64,000 nt of DNA from the NCBI RefSeq assembly GCF_902686445.1, contig NC_062219.1, positions 149,774,057 through 149,838,056 of the forward strand. The letters are read 5' to 3'. Of this stretch, positions 43,803-53,250 are shown in pieces (within the stretch, counting starts at the first letter, position 1; each line of letters begins with the position of its first letter). Source of the DNA: Sciurus carolinensis (lineage: Eukaryota > Chordata > Mammalia > Rodentia > Sciuridae). Below the pieces are notes generated by a model. The model was not told the DNA's origin and did no database searches. It worked only from the letters and a program-made list of their open reading frames with translations. The position numbers and the translations under genes are program-made.

Positions 43803-44231
43803 TACAATGTTCAGGTATGTTCCTACTATCCCTATTTTTTCTAGTGTTTTGAGCATGAAGGGGTGTTGTATTTTGTCGAATGATTTTTCTGCGTCAATTG
43901 AAATAAACATATGATTCTTATCCTTAAGTCTATTGACATGATGGATTACATTTATTGATTTACAGATGTTAAACCATCCTTGTATTCCAGGGATGAACCC
44001 CACTTGATTGTGGTGCATGATTTTCTTAATATGCTTTTGGATACGGTTTGCCAATATTTTGTTAAGGATCTTTGCATCTATATTCATCAAGGATATTGGT
44101 CTAAATTTTCTTTCCTTGATGTGTCTTTTCCTGGTTTGGGTATGAGGGTGATATTAGCTTCATAGAATGAGTATGGTAGGGTACCCACCTTTTCTATTTC
44201 CTGGAATACTTTGAGAAGTATTGGAATGAGA

Positions 44232-44330
44232 TCTTCTTTGAAGGTCTTGTAGAATCCAGCTGAGAATCCGTCTGGTCCTGGGCTTTTCTTGGGTGGTAGG
44301 TTTTTAATGGCTTCTTCTATTTAATTGCTT
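44232..44330 (-). repeat. Source copy of the 99-bp L1 duplication
   Basis: This is the RT finger region in its normal ORF2 location. Both copies share the same premature TAA codon next to 'GAAGAAGCC' on the minus strand, which suggests the stop existed before the duplication. Confidence 0.9.
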
Positions 44331-45731
44331 GATATTGATCTGTTTAAATTGTGTATGTCCTCCTGGTTCAGTTTGGGAGGAGCATATGTCTCTAGAAATT
44401 TGTCAATGTCTTCGGTAGATTCTATTTTGTTGGAATACAGATTTTCAAAGTAGCTTCTCATTATGTTCTGTATCTCAGTGGTGTCTGTCATGATATTTCC
44501 TTTTTCATCATGAATTTTAGTAATTTGAATTTTCTCTCTCCTTCTCTTTGTTAGTGTACCTAAGGGTTTGTCTATTTTGTTTACTTTCTCAAAGAACCAA
44601 CTTTTTGTTTTGTCAATTTTTTGAAGTTTCTTTTGTTTCAATTTCATTGATTTCAGCTGAGTTTAATTATTTCCTGTCTTCTACTACTTTTGCTGTTATT
44701 CTGTTCTTCTTTTTCTAGGGCTTTGAGCTGTAGTGTTAGGTCATTTAGTTGTTGACTTTTCATTCTTTTCTGGAATGCGCTCCATGCAATGAATTTTCCT
44801 CTTAGTACCACTTTCATAGTGTCCCAGAGATTTTGATATGTTGTATCATCATTCTCATTGACCTCTAAGAATTTTTTTATCTCCTCCCTGATGTTTTCTG
44901 TTATCCATGTTTCATTCAATAGCATATTATTTAGTCTCCAGGTGTTGGAGTAATTTCTGTTTTTAATTTTGTCATTGATTTCTATTCTCAGTCCATTATG
45001 ATCTGATAGAACACAAGGCAGTATCTCTATTTTTCTGTATTTCCTAAGGCTGCTTTGTGGCATAACATATGGTCTATTTTCGAGAAGGTTCCATGTGCTG
45101 CTGAGAAGAAAGTGAATCCACTCATTGATGGATGGAATATTCTATATATGTCTATTAAGTCTAGGTTATTGATTGTGTTATTGAGTTCTATGGTTTCTTT
45201 GGTTGGCTTTTGTTTGGAAGATCTATCTAGTGGTGACAGCGGTGCATTAAAGTCATCCAGAATTATTGTGTTGTGATCTATGTGATTCCTGAAATTGAGA
45301 AGGATTTGTTTGATGTACCATTGTTTGGGGCATAAATATTTACTATCGTTATGTCTTCTTGATTTATGGTTCCCTTAAGCAGTATGAAATGTCCTTCTTT
45401 ATCCCTTCTGACTAACTTTGGCTTGAAGTCCACTTTATCTGATATAAGGATGGAAACCCCTGCTTTTTTACTGAGTCCATGTGCGTGGTAGGTTTTTTCC
45501 CATCCTTTCACCTTTAGTCTGTGGATGTCTTTTTCTATGAGATGAGTCTCCTGCAGGCAGCATATTGTTGGGTCTTTCTTTTTAATCCATTCTGCCAGTA
45601 TATGTCTTTTGATTGATGAGTTTAGGCCATTAACGTTCAGGGTTATTGTTGAGATATGATTTGTATTCCCAGTCATTTGGCTTATTTTTGGTTTTTAAGT
45701 TGGCTTGGTTTCTCCTTTGAGTGGTTTTTCT

Positions 45732-46751
45732 CTAAGGTAGTTCCTCCCTTTGCTGACCTACATTGTTGTTTTTCATTTGTTCCTCATGGAATATTTTGTT
45801 GAGAACATTATGTAGTGCAGGCTTTCTATTTGTAAATTCTTTTAACCTTTGTTTATCATAGAAGGATTTTATTTCATCTTCAAATCTGAAGGTTAGTTTT
45901 GCTGGGTATAGGATTCTTGGTTGGCAACCATGTTCTTTCAGAGCTTGAAATATGTTGTTCCAGGCCCTTCTAGCTTTTAGAGTCTGGGTTGAGAAGTCTG
46001 CTGCTATCCGAATTGGTCTCCCCCTATATGTAATCTGATGCTTTTCTCTCATGGCCTTCAAAATCCTATCTTTATTTTGAATGTTAGGCATTTTCATTCT
46101 AATGTGCCTTGGTGTGGATCTGTTGTGATTTTTGGCATTTGGTGTTCTGTAATTCTCTTGTATTTGATTTTCCATTTCATTGTTTAGGCTTGGGAAATTT
46201 TCTGATATTATTTCATTGAATAGGTTGTTCATTCCTTTGGTTTGTATCTCTGTGCCTTCCTCAATCCCAATAATTCTTAAATTTGGTCTTTTCATGATGT
46301 CCCATAGTTCTTGGAGATTCTGTTCATGATTTCTTACCATCTTCTCTGTTTGGGCAACTTTATTTTCAAGATTAAGTATTTTGTCTTCATTGTCTGAGGT
46401 TCTGTCTTCCAAGTGGTCTAGTCTTTTGGTGATGCTTTCCATTGAGTTTTTTATTTGGTTTATTGTTTCCTTCATTTCAAGGATTTCCATTTGGTTTTTT
46501 TTTGAGAATCTCTATCTCTTTGTTGAAATGATCTTTTGCTTCCTGCAGGTGCTCTTTCAGCTTATTGGTATCATCATTCATTGCCTGCATTTACCCTCTT
46601 ATCTCATCCTTAGCTTCGCAAATCATTTTATCATATATAAACTGAAGTCCTTTTCTGGCATTTCTTCTAACATACTGTCATTGGATTCTATTACTATAGA
46701 ATCTAGATTTGTTTGGATCATTTTCTTCCCTTGTTTTTTCATGTTGTTCAT
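45732..46751 (-). pseudogene. L1 ORF1 relic (RNA-binding chaperone)
   Basis: ORF1p is a trimeric coiled-coil RNA-binding protein that packages L1 RNA. The likely start is the ATG at 46751. About 40 codons follow before a frameshift and stop near 46620-46590. The remaining 252 codons (46490-45732) are intact: a coiled coil (ETINQIKNSMESITKRLDHL), an RRM ('NLRIIGIEEG'), and a C-terminal domain with 'ILKAMREKHQITYRG' and 'RRAWNNIFQALKEHG'. The total length would be near the usual ~340 residues. Stop codon at 45734-45732. Confidence 0.92.
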
Positions 46752-48138
46752 GTATCTTCCCCTCTAGCAGTGCAGATCTGGGGTATTGCAGATTTCCCCC
46801 TATAGGCTTATAGTGGCCCTATAGGTTTCCAAAACCCTTTCTTTAAGGGGAGATCAATATTAGCAGTGCCCAATTCAGACACTATGCAATCCTAGACCAA
46901 ATAGCCCCTATGAGTACAATAACAAAATTGTCATAATAAACAGAATGAGTTAAAATATTATCTTCAATAAAACATACAGATTTGCAATAAGGTCTGCAGT
47001 TTCTAATGGAGGACAAAGAGGATGCAGAGGGATGTAGAATGTGGTTGTTAATGGGATAAGAAAAGATTATACAGAAGTTCTAGATAATAGAAACGGTGAG
47101 AGTGTAATCAAAAGAAATTGGATGTTAGTATGCAGAAAAGGGAGAAAGAGACTCTGAGGGAACAGGTAAACAAAAGGAAAAGAGAGCAAGAAAAGTAAAG
47201 AAATAAAAACTTAAATTTTTTCAATAAGGAGAAAAAAGAAAATCTACAGTATAACAATCATATAGTAATGAAACCTCCCAGTGTTCAGTAGCCTGATGCA
47301 TGAGAGGTACCTGACAATGAGCTTCAAGCCTTCAGTAGGCATCTCAGGATGGGATTTGCCCCACCTAAAGATCGGAGCTACGGCTTCCAGGATTATACAA
47401 GATGGCTGCTCTGGCTTTGAAATATGTTGGCAAATGGGGAGCTGCAGCTCTGGGTGTGGACGTGGTCAGCTGGAGGTCCTGGAGGTGGGATGCAGTTGGT
47501 CAGGCAGGCGTCCTGGAAGTCCAGTGTGTTTGGTGTGGTTGTGGGATCCTGGAGGCCGGGTGCAATCAGTCAGTCTGGGGTTCTGGTGATAGGGCGCAGT
47601 CAGTTGGTCTGGGGGTCCTGGCGGCAGGGAGCAGTCAGTTGATGTGAGGGCCCCAGAGGCAGGGAGTGATCGGTCAGGTTGAGGGATCCTGGAGGCGGAG
47701 CTCAGTCAGTCTGGCCAGGGGTCCTACAGGGCCTGGCTGTTGTCTCAAAATGGCGGCAGCCACGTGTAATCACACCTGCAGGTACTGTAACAGTGAACTT
47801 CCAGGCAACAGCAGGCAGCTGGCACTCCACTGGCGGTCAGCGATCAGTTTGCTGACTGTTGTCGGAGGATCGGGAGGTGAACCTCGTGCGTTGGGTGATG
47901 GATAGGTATAAGGCAGGCGATGGACAGGCAAGAGGCAGGCAAATGGCGGATGATAGATGCCTGACAGTGAGCAATCTGCACTCAAAAAAGGTGTCGATAT
48001 GCTGGCAGACAGTAGGTGATCACAGCAGACAAATGGGGTAAACTGCCTCACCGAGAAACAGATATCCTCTGCTTGAAACCAGCGTTATGAAGCGACAAGG
48101 AATGCAGCCTCCCTCTAGTCCGCCATCTTGGATCTCTT
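46752..48138 (-). promoter_or_regulatory. L1 5'UTR / internal promoter
   Basis: It starts on the minus strand with 'GAGATCCAAGATGGCGGAC', containing the YY1 core CAAGATGGC (48122-48130) within ~10 bp of the 5' end, as in human L1. The middle carries a ~35-bp tandem repeat (47477-47727), and the part next to ORF1 is AT-rich. L1 5'UTRs drive pol II transcription from the first base, with YY1 positioning the start. Confidence 0.85.
47477..47727. repeat. ~35-bp tandem repeat within the L1 5'UTR
   Basis: The plus-strand unit TCCTGGAGGCNGGG..GCAGTCAGT starts at about 47477, 47511, 47547, 47581, 47616, 47652, 47687 and 47722, a spacing of 34-36 bp throughout. Units are diverged (some begin TTCTGG or CCCCAG) but the period is regular. 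Confidence 0.85.
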
Positions 48139-48149
48139 TTGAGCATTTT
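48139..48149. repeat. L1 target-site duplication, 5' side
   Basis: TTGAGCATTTT, identical to 41543-41553, directly outside the L1 5' end. Confidence 0.9.
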
Positions 48150-48459
48150 GAAAGCACCTTGTGTATGTCATTCAGCATGGAACCCGACACTTCCTCTAAG
48201 CCTGCACCTACCCCACTCTGCCTCACCTGGGTGAATGAGGCCCACACCTCCAGTAGCCCCGCCTCCTCATTGGCTCCTGTCCATGGTGTGTCCTAAAAAC
48301 CTCTGGGTTCCATTGCTCTCTCCACAGCCACTGCCACTACCAACACCAAGTTCCCATAAGTGTTTTCCTGGATGTCTACACTGCCCGCCACACGGGCTCC
48401 ACATGTTCCCTGTGGTCCTTTCTAATGGCTTCTCTGGCTATACTCTGGGCAATCTCTGT
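48150..48459. other. Unique DNA
   Basis: Continues the pre-insertion flank of the L1. No gene or repeat is recognised. Confidence 0.4.
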
Positions 48460-48704
48460 TTATCTTAATTTTGAAATGATTTCAGACTTACAGAACAATT
48501 GTAAAAGTATAAAGAATTCCTTTTACCCAGGTTCTTCAAACATTAATATTCTTACGCTTTTAATGTTTCATCATGGTTGAGTTATCCTTCATCATCCCCA
48601 TCCATGATCTCTCTGTGGACATATATAGCATACTTTTTCGCCTTTTGAGAATAAGTTCCGCACAAAATGCCCTTCCCACCCCTAAATATTTCAGAATATA
48701 AAGA

Positions 48705-48720
48705 CAGGATCTTCTTTTAG
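48705..48720. repeat. Target-site duplication of the 48.7-kb ID SINE, left copy
   Basis: CAGGATCTTCTTTTAG is repeated exactly at 48820-48835. Confidence 0.95.
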
Positions 48721-48819
48721 TGTTCTTTTTTTTTTTGGGGGGGGGGTTGCTGGGGATCGAACCCAGGGCCTTATGCTTGCAAGGCAAGCATTCTACTGAC
48801 TGAGCTATATCCCCAGCCT
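48721..48819 (-). mobile_element. ID SINE with perfect 16-bp target-site duplication
   Basis: Reversed ID: 'GCTGGGGATCGAACCCAGGGC', 'GCTTGCAAGGCAAGC', 'TGAGCTATATCCCCAGC'. On the minus strand the 3' tail is C10 followed by A11, instead of simple poly(A). The perfect duplication makes it among the youngest insertions here. Confidence 0.95.
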
Positions 48820-49120
48820 CAGGATCTTCTTTTAGACAGCCACAGTACAATTATCGAAATCAAAAAGTCTCCATTGATGGATCTAAGATCTCATCTCTGG
48901 GCCTTTTCTGCATTTCCCAATGATTCCAGGGAGGTCCTGTGAAAGAGTAAAGGCAGTTTGGATCCAGAGCTAACCCGGATCACACGTGGCCATGTCTCTT
49001 AGTTTTCCTCAGCCTGAAACACTTCCTCGGACTGTCCTTGTCTTCTGTTACTTCCGTCACCTTAAAAGAGACAAGACATTCACTGTGTCAAGTCCTCCCA
49101 GCTGGTTTTTCTAGCATTTT

Positions 49121-50254
49121 CCATGACCCAGTCTGGCCTGGAGCAGGGGCCTCTGGGAACTGAGGCATGTCCTCCACTATCTCACAGAAGGAGGCACAAG
49201 GTGCTGCCCCGCCCATCTCTGGAGGCCACTCATCACCTGGGAAGGTGGTACCTGCTGTTTCTCGGTTCCGTTACTCTTTTTCCCTTTGTAACCAATCAGC
49301 ACTTGGGGGCGAGACACTTTGAGACTCTCAACACCCTGTCACTCATCAACTTTCACCCACGAGGTCCAGCATTTGGCCTTGAGCCTTCTAAGGACTTGCC
49401 AGGCCCTTAAAACAGACACTGAAATTCTTAATTTGGCAGCAGGTCCTGAATGGTCTGCTTCTCCCCTCGCGCCACTCCAGTGGCGAACAGGGCAAAATAA
49501 AAACAGCCTGAGAAACCGGAGCTCCAGCCCAGGAGCGGGTGAAGTCAGGGGCCAGTGGGCGGGCGGGCGGCAGAGGCTCCTCCAGAGCAGGGCCATGGAA
49601 AGGAACCGGCCCCAGAAGAGCGATACTGAGCAGTCGTAAGAGGCCCAGAGACGTGGGGAACGTTTCCACAGGCACAAAGGACCAGAAGCAAGTGGAAAGG
49701 AGACAATTATTAGACCAAGTAGCATAAAAGCTGTTCAAGAAAATAAACACCATGATCACGCGACATTGTGCCTCGGCGTGAGCACTGTTTACATGGTAAC
49801 GTGATGTGAATATTGACTATCAGGAGAGGAAGAGAATAGGAGAGTCAACAACACCTAAAAGCGGTAAGTCAAGAAATACCAGTAGAATGTCAATAACCCT
49901 GGAGACAAAATGCAGGGGAGAGAGGGTCACAGTCGGTGGCCTCTGGGCAGCAGAACCAGCAGAACCAGCAGAGCCAGCGATCCAGCCAGAGGAGTGTCCA
50001 CCCGGCTTAGCGGGCCAGCCCCTGGACACTGCATGCAGACAGGGAGCAGTAGAGTCACAGACGCGGTACCCAGATACATAATTAGCTAAGTAACCAACAT
50101 GTGACCAGAGAGGGCGAAAGGGGCCATGCACTGAGGTAAGCCAGGCGTTCTGAAAGATGCCTTTGGGTTTCGACATTTTTACAAAGTTAGAAACACCCTT
50201 CTTGGTCCCGCCTTCAATTGCTCCCAGATTTCCACTCAGTTTCAGTAGCGGTCC
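49121..50254. other. Unique DNA with a 9-bp micro-repeat
   Basis: 49950-49975 repeats CAGAACCAG about three times. 49557-49571 is (GGGC)n-like. No gene is recognised. Confidence 0.4.
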
Positions 50255-50466
50255 ACATCTGTGTCCACCTAGGACCCTGTCCACAGGCGACATGTTCCAA
50301 GGCCCCAGTAGATAGTGGGGACCACAGATACTCCCCATACAATGTCATCTAGAATGATTTAGAGTGTGGGATGGGCAGAGGTCACTGCATCACCACACCA
50401 TTTTATGTAAGGGCCTGAGCATCCACAGACCTAGGTACATGTAAAGGGTACCAGAACGAATCCCCT
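50255..50466 (+). mobile_element. Two adjoining Tigger/MER2-like scraps
   Basis: 'ACATGTTCCAAGGCCCCAG...GGGGACCACAGATACTCC' resembles a Tigger1 terminus. 'TTTTATGTAAGGGCCTGAGC...ATCCACAGACC' with 'CCAGAACGAATCCCC' resembles MER2. Both are heavily decayed, and the second is cut by the next L1. Confidence 0.4.
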
Positions 50467-50778
50467 GGATCCATTTTGAGCTGAGTTTTGTACAGGGTGA
50501 GAGATAGAGGTTTAATTTCATTTTACTGCATATGAATTTCCAGTTTTCTCAGCACCATTTGTTGAACAGGCTATCTTTTCTCCATTGTATGTTTGTCTAG
50601 TATGAGATGACTGTATTCATGTGGTTTCATCTCTGTATTCTGTACCATTGGTCTGCCTGTCTATCCTGGTGCCAATACCATGCCGTTTTTGTTACTATTG
50701 CTCTGTAGTATAGTTTAAGGTCTGGTATTGTGATACCTCCTGCTTCACTTTTCCTGCTCAGGATTGTTTTGGCTATTT
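50467..50778 (-). mobile_element. L1 5' segment, inverted (twin-priming)
   Basis: Reversed ORF2 sequence ('GGGTGAGAGATAGAGGTTTAA', 'CAGCACCATTTGTTGAACAGG', 'GCCAATACCATGCCGTTTTTG'), closely matching 42757-43090 of the large L1. It abuts a plus-oriented L1 3' end. Confidence 0.88.
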
Positions 50779-51141
50779 GAGGCATTTGCAAATAAATGGA
50801 TGGAATTGGAGAATATCATGCTGAGTGAAATAAGCCAATCCCAAAAAACCAAAGGCTGACTGTTTTCCCTGATAAGTGGATGATGATATATAATGGGGGT
50901 GGGGAGATGGGGAGTGAGAGAAGAATGGAGGAATTTCAGATTATTTAGAGGGAAATGAGGGGTATGAAAAATAGTGGAATGAGACAGACATCATCACCCT
51001 ATGTACATGTATGATTACAAGAATGGTGTGAATCTACATCGTGTACAACCATAGAAACGAAATGATATACCCCTTTTGTGTACAATGAATCAAAATGCAG
51101 TCTGTAAAAAATTAAAAAATAAATATTTTTTTTAAAAAAAG
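50779..51141 (+). mobile_element. L1 3' segment with poly(A)-like end
   Basis: 'AAATGGATGGAATTGGAGAATA', 'CATGCTGAGTGAAATAAGCC', 'GACTGTTTTCCCTGATAAG' and a 3'UTR ending in an A/T-rich tail. It matches the reverse of 41554-41880. Together with 50467-50778 it forms one insertion with an inverted 5' end. Confidence 0.88.
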
Positions 51142-51394
51142 AACTACACCCCACCCCAGGGATGCTGAGAGGTGACAGACCAATAGCAAGAAAATCCTTA
51201 TTCACACAAATAAGACTGGCCCAAGGCAATTGTGGTTTGTTTTTTAAAATTGCTTGACACTCTTCAGCTCAACTGATCCAGAAGGTAGTTGGTAGGCATT
51301 TTTTTTTCCTTAACAAAAACATAAATAGCAAGAAGGTGCCACAGACAAATTTTTTAAAACTGCACGGCCAAAGGCAGTGTGGGATTATCATGGT
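51142..51394. other. Unique DNA, possibly part of the following Tigger element
   Basis: No clear repeat signature, though it may contain the decayed left end of the MITE. Confidence 0.35.
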
Positions 51395-51606
51395 AGGTAC
51401 AATAAGGTTTAATTCATAAATTAGGCAGAGCAAGAGATTAATAACAATAATAAAATAGAAGAATCATAATGACACACTATAATAAAGGTCATCGAAAACG
51501 TATGAATTGTTTGCTTCTGGAATTTTCCATTTAATAATTTTGGACCGTGGTTCTCCACAGGTAACTGAAATCAAGGGAAGCAAAACTGAAGATAAGAGGG
51601 GCCTAC
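51395..51606 (-). mobile_element. Tigger1-like MITE
   Basis: 'AATAAGGTTTAATTCATAAATTAGG', 'CAAGAGATTAATAACAATAA', 'TTCTGGAATTTTCCATTTAAT', 'GGACCGTGGTTCTCCACAGG' and the terminal 'AGGGGCCTACTGTG' match the reversed 5' part of the Tigger1 family, as at 40515. Confidence 0.65.
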
Positions 51607-51607
51607 T

Positions 51608-51815
51608 GTGTAGGCGTGGTAGCACTACCTGTAATCCCAGCTACTTGGAAGGCTGAGGCAGGAAGTCCACAAGTTTGAGGCCAGCCTCAGAAACTTTGTG
51701 AAATCCTGTCTCAAAGGAAGTTTTTAAAAAGGGGCTTGGGAATGCAGCTCAGTGGTACAGTGCTTGCCTAGCATGCCTGAGGCCCTGGGTTCAATGCCCA
51801 GAACCGCCAAAAAAC
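51608..51815 (+). mobile_element. B1-dID SINE
   Basis: B1 half from 'GTAGGCGTGGTAGCACTACC', linker, then ID 'GGGCTTGGGAATGCAGCTCAG...GGGTTCAATGCCCAGAACC'. It begins within a couple of bases of the Tigger terminus. Confidence 0.9.
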
Positions 51816-52604
51816 AAACAGGGAACTTATAAACATTCCTGCCTTACTGGGTCATTGTGTTTCTGACACGAATTGATGTGGAATTCCGCGGTTATAAATT
51901 AATGCTGGTCAGTTTTCTTCCAATTCCAGTCAACGCGCTGACTGTTTCTGCAGTTGAATTACATTTCATTCACAGATATGATTGCCTACTGAACCAACAC
52001 GCCTGGCTTTTTACTTTTATCTTGCTAAGTTTTAATCGCCACACAGCAAGTGGACAAAACATAAATGTACAGCCCAGAATTGCCACAGGAACATCTGTCA
52101 CAACTGTCGAGACCAAGAAACAGAGTCCAGCAGCACCCTGGACGCACTCTGCCTGCTCCGGCCCCACCCGCCCTCTTCCTCAAGAGCCACTGAGGTGACT
52201 TCTAACCGCATGCTTCAGTCTTTCCTGGGTTTGGGACTTTATATAAAATGGGACCCTATCCTCTATCCATATCTGGAGTTTGGGCTTTTTACTTCTCCTC
52301 TTCTGTTCACTATCACAGATGTACTTTTGCATATAGACGTTGGATTTCAAGACTTCCCTAAGCTCACTGACATCTAAAAATGTATCTGTGAATTATCCAT
52401 TTCTCGGAGCTCCAGGGCATGATTTGCAGGGGAAATGCTTTCACGTTTAATTATCAAATATGTTGATAGGTTTTTATATGTGTTTATTAGATAAAGAAGA
52501 TTGCAAAAACTAATCAGTGTGATTAACATCTTTTGATACCAGGCCAAACTGGCATTACCAAAATAAATCAATCGAAGTAAGACTTATTATCCTTTTTACA
52601 TATC
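51816..52604. other. AT-rich unique DNA, no feature seen
   Basis: No repeat or gene is recognised. A 113-codon plus frame (51857-52198) has no known relatives that I can name. Confidence 0.35.
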
Positions 52605-53250
52605 CCATGATTTATTTTGTTAACTTTTTTTTAGGAGTTTTAAGTAGGCCAACTGTAGTTTTCCTTATAACGTTTCTCATATTTTGGTATCAAGGTTATT
52701 CGAGCATTAGAGATTATCTTTTTTTCCCCCTTTCTTTTGCTTTGAAAGAAGTGCAAAAGTTTAGCATTGATTCTTTCTTAAATATCATGAAGAATTGGCC
52801 CCGGAGATTTCTGAGATTAAAGCTCCCTGCGGAGGAGGTTGTTAAGCATCTATTTAATTGACTTAATAGTTACAAGATTATTCTAAGCTTTCTATTTCTT
52901 CTTCTGTCAGTTTTGGTCAGCTGTGTTTTTCTGAGGAATGGGTGAATTTCATCTAACTTCTCAATTTGCTGTCTAAAGCTGCTCATGACATGACCATTTA
53001 CATGTTGACCGCAGGATGCACAGCATGGTCCTCTCTGATTCCTGCCAACAGCTATGTGTGTTTTCTACCTCTTTCTCTCAGTCTGTCCAGGAATTTACTA
53101 ATTCTATTATTTCTTTCTAAGAAACAAATTTTAGTATTATCAAACCTATGTATCATTTTTTTTAAATTCATTTCTTCCTCTTACCTTTTAATTTCCTTCT
53201 TTCTACTTCTTTGGATGATTTGCTCACCTATTTTCAGAGTTTATTCTTTC
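52605..53250 (-). mobile_element. Old L1 ORF2 fragment
   Basis: Reversed ORF2 RT-to-EN linker region: 'TTTGGTATCAAGGTTATTCG', 'TATTTCTTCTTCTGTCAGTTTTGG', 'GAATTTCATCTAACTTCTCAA' and 'CAGTCTGTCCAGGAATTTACT'. Strongly diverged L1M-type copy. Confidence 0.7.

Larger units (their letters stand above)
41788..45676 (-). pseudogene. L1 ORF2 relic (endonuclease-reverse transcriptase)
   Basis: ORF2 of L1 encodes an APE-like endonuclease followed by a reverse transcriptase and a Cys-rich C-terminal domain. The start is the ATG at 45676, 55 bp after the ORF1 stop, and begins with the endonuclease signature (LNVNGLNS, CLQETHL). The RT finger motif SPGPDGF is encoded near 44280. The catalytic FADD lies at 43537-43548. 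Open pieces are 45676-45278, 45063-44653, 44647-44321, 44090-43776, 43686-43351, 43345-42344, 42347-42165 and 42165-41788, in changing frames. At least one break follows a local duplication of 'TTTCATATG' units near 42335-42380. Another is the ectopic 99-bp block at 43704-43802. The protein is not functional. Confidence 0.92.
41554..48138 (-). mobile_element. Full-length but inactive L1 retrotransposon
   Basis: About 6.6 kb with exact 11-bp target-site duplications. The minus-strand order is a 1.4-kb 5'UTR (48138-46752), ORF1 relic (46751-45732), ORF2 relic (45676-41788), a 3'UTR with G-rich polypurine tract, and an A-rich tail at 41571-41554. Both ORFs carry stops and frameshifts, so it cannot move itself. 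It is far less decayed than the L1 copies at 34.8, 48.5 or 52.6 kb. Within ORF2 a 99-bp block is duplicated (43704-43802 and 44232-44330). Confidence 0.95.
48460..49120. mobile_element. Old L1M-type LINE fragment, split by an ID SINE
   Basis: 'TTTTGAAATGATTTCAGACTT', 'AGAACAATTGTAAAAGTATAA', 'GAGAATAAGTTCCGC', 'CCACAGTACAATTATCGAAATC' and 'GCCATGTCTCTTAGTTTTCC' follow a familiar old L1-associated sequence. Orientation and subfamily are not certain. Confidence 0.5.

Noticed and set aside
49820..50338. 172-codon minus-strand frame with Ala-Gly-Ser repeats
   Set aside because: It runs through a Tigger-like scrap and a CAGAACCAG micro-repeat. Chance.
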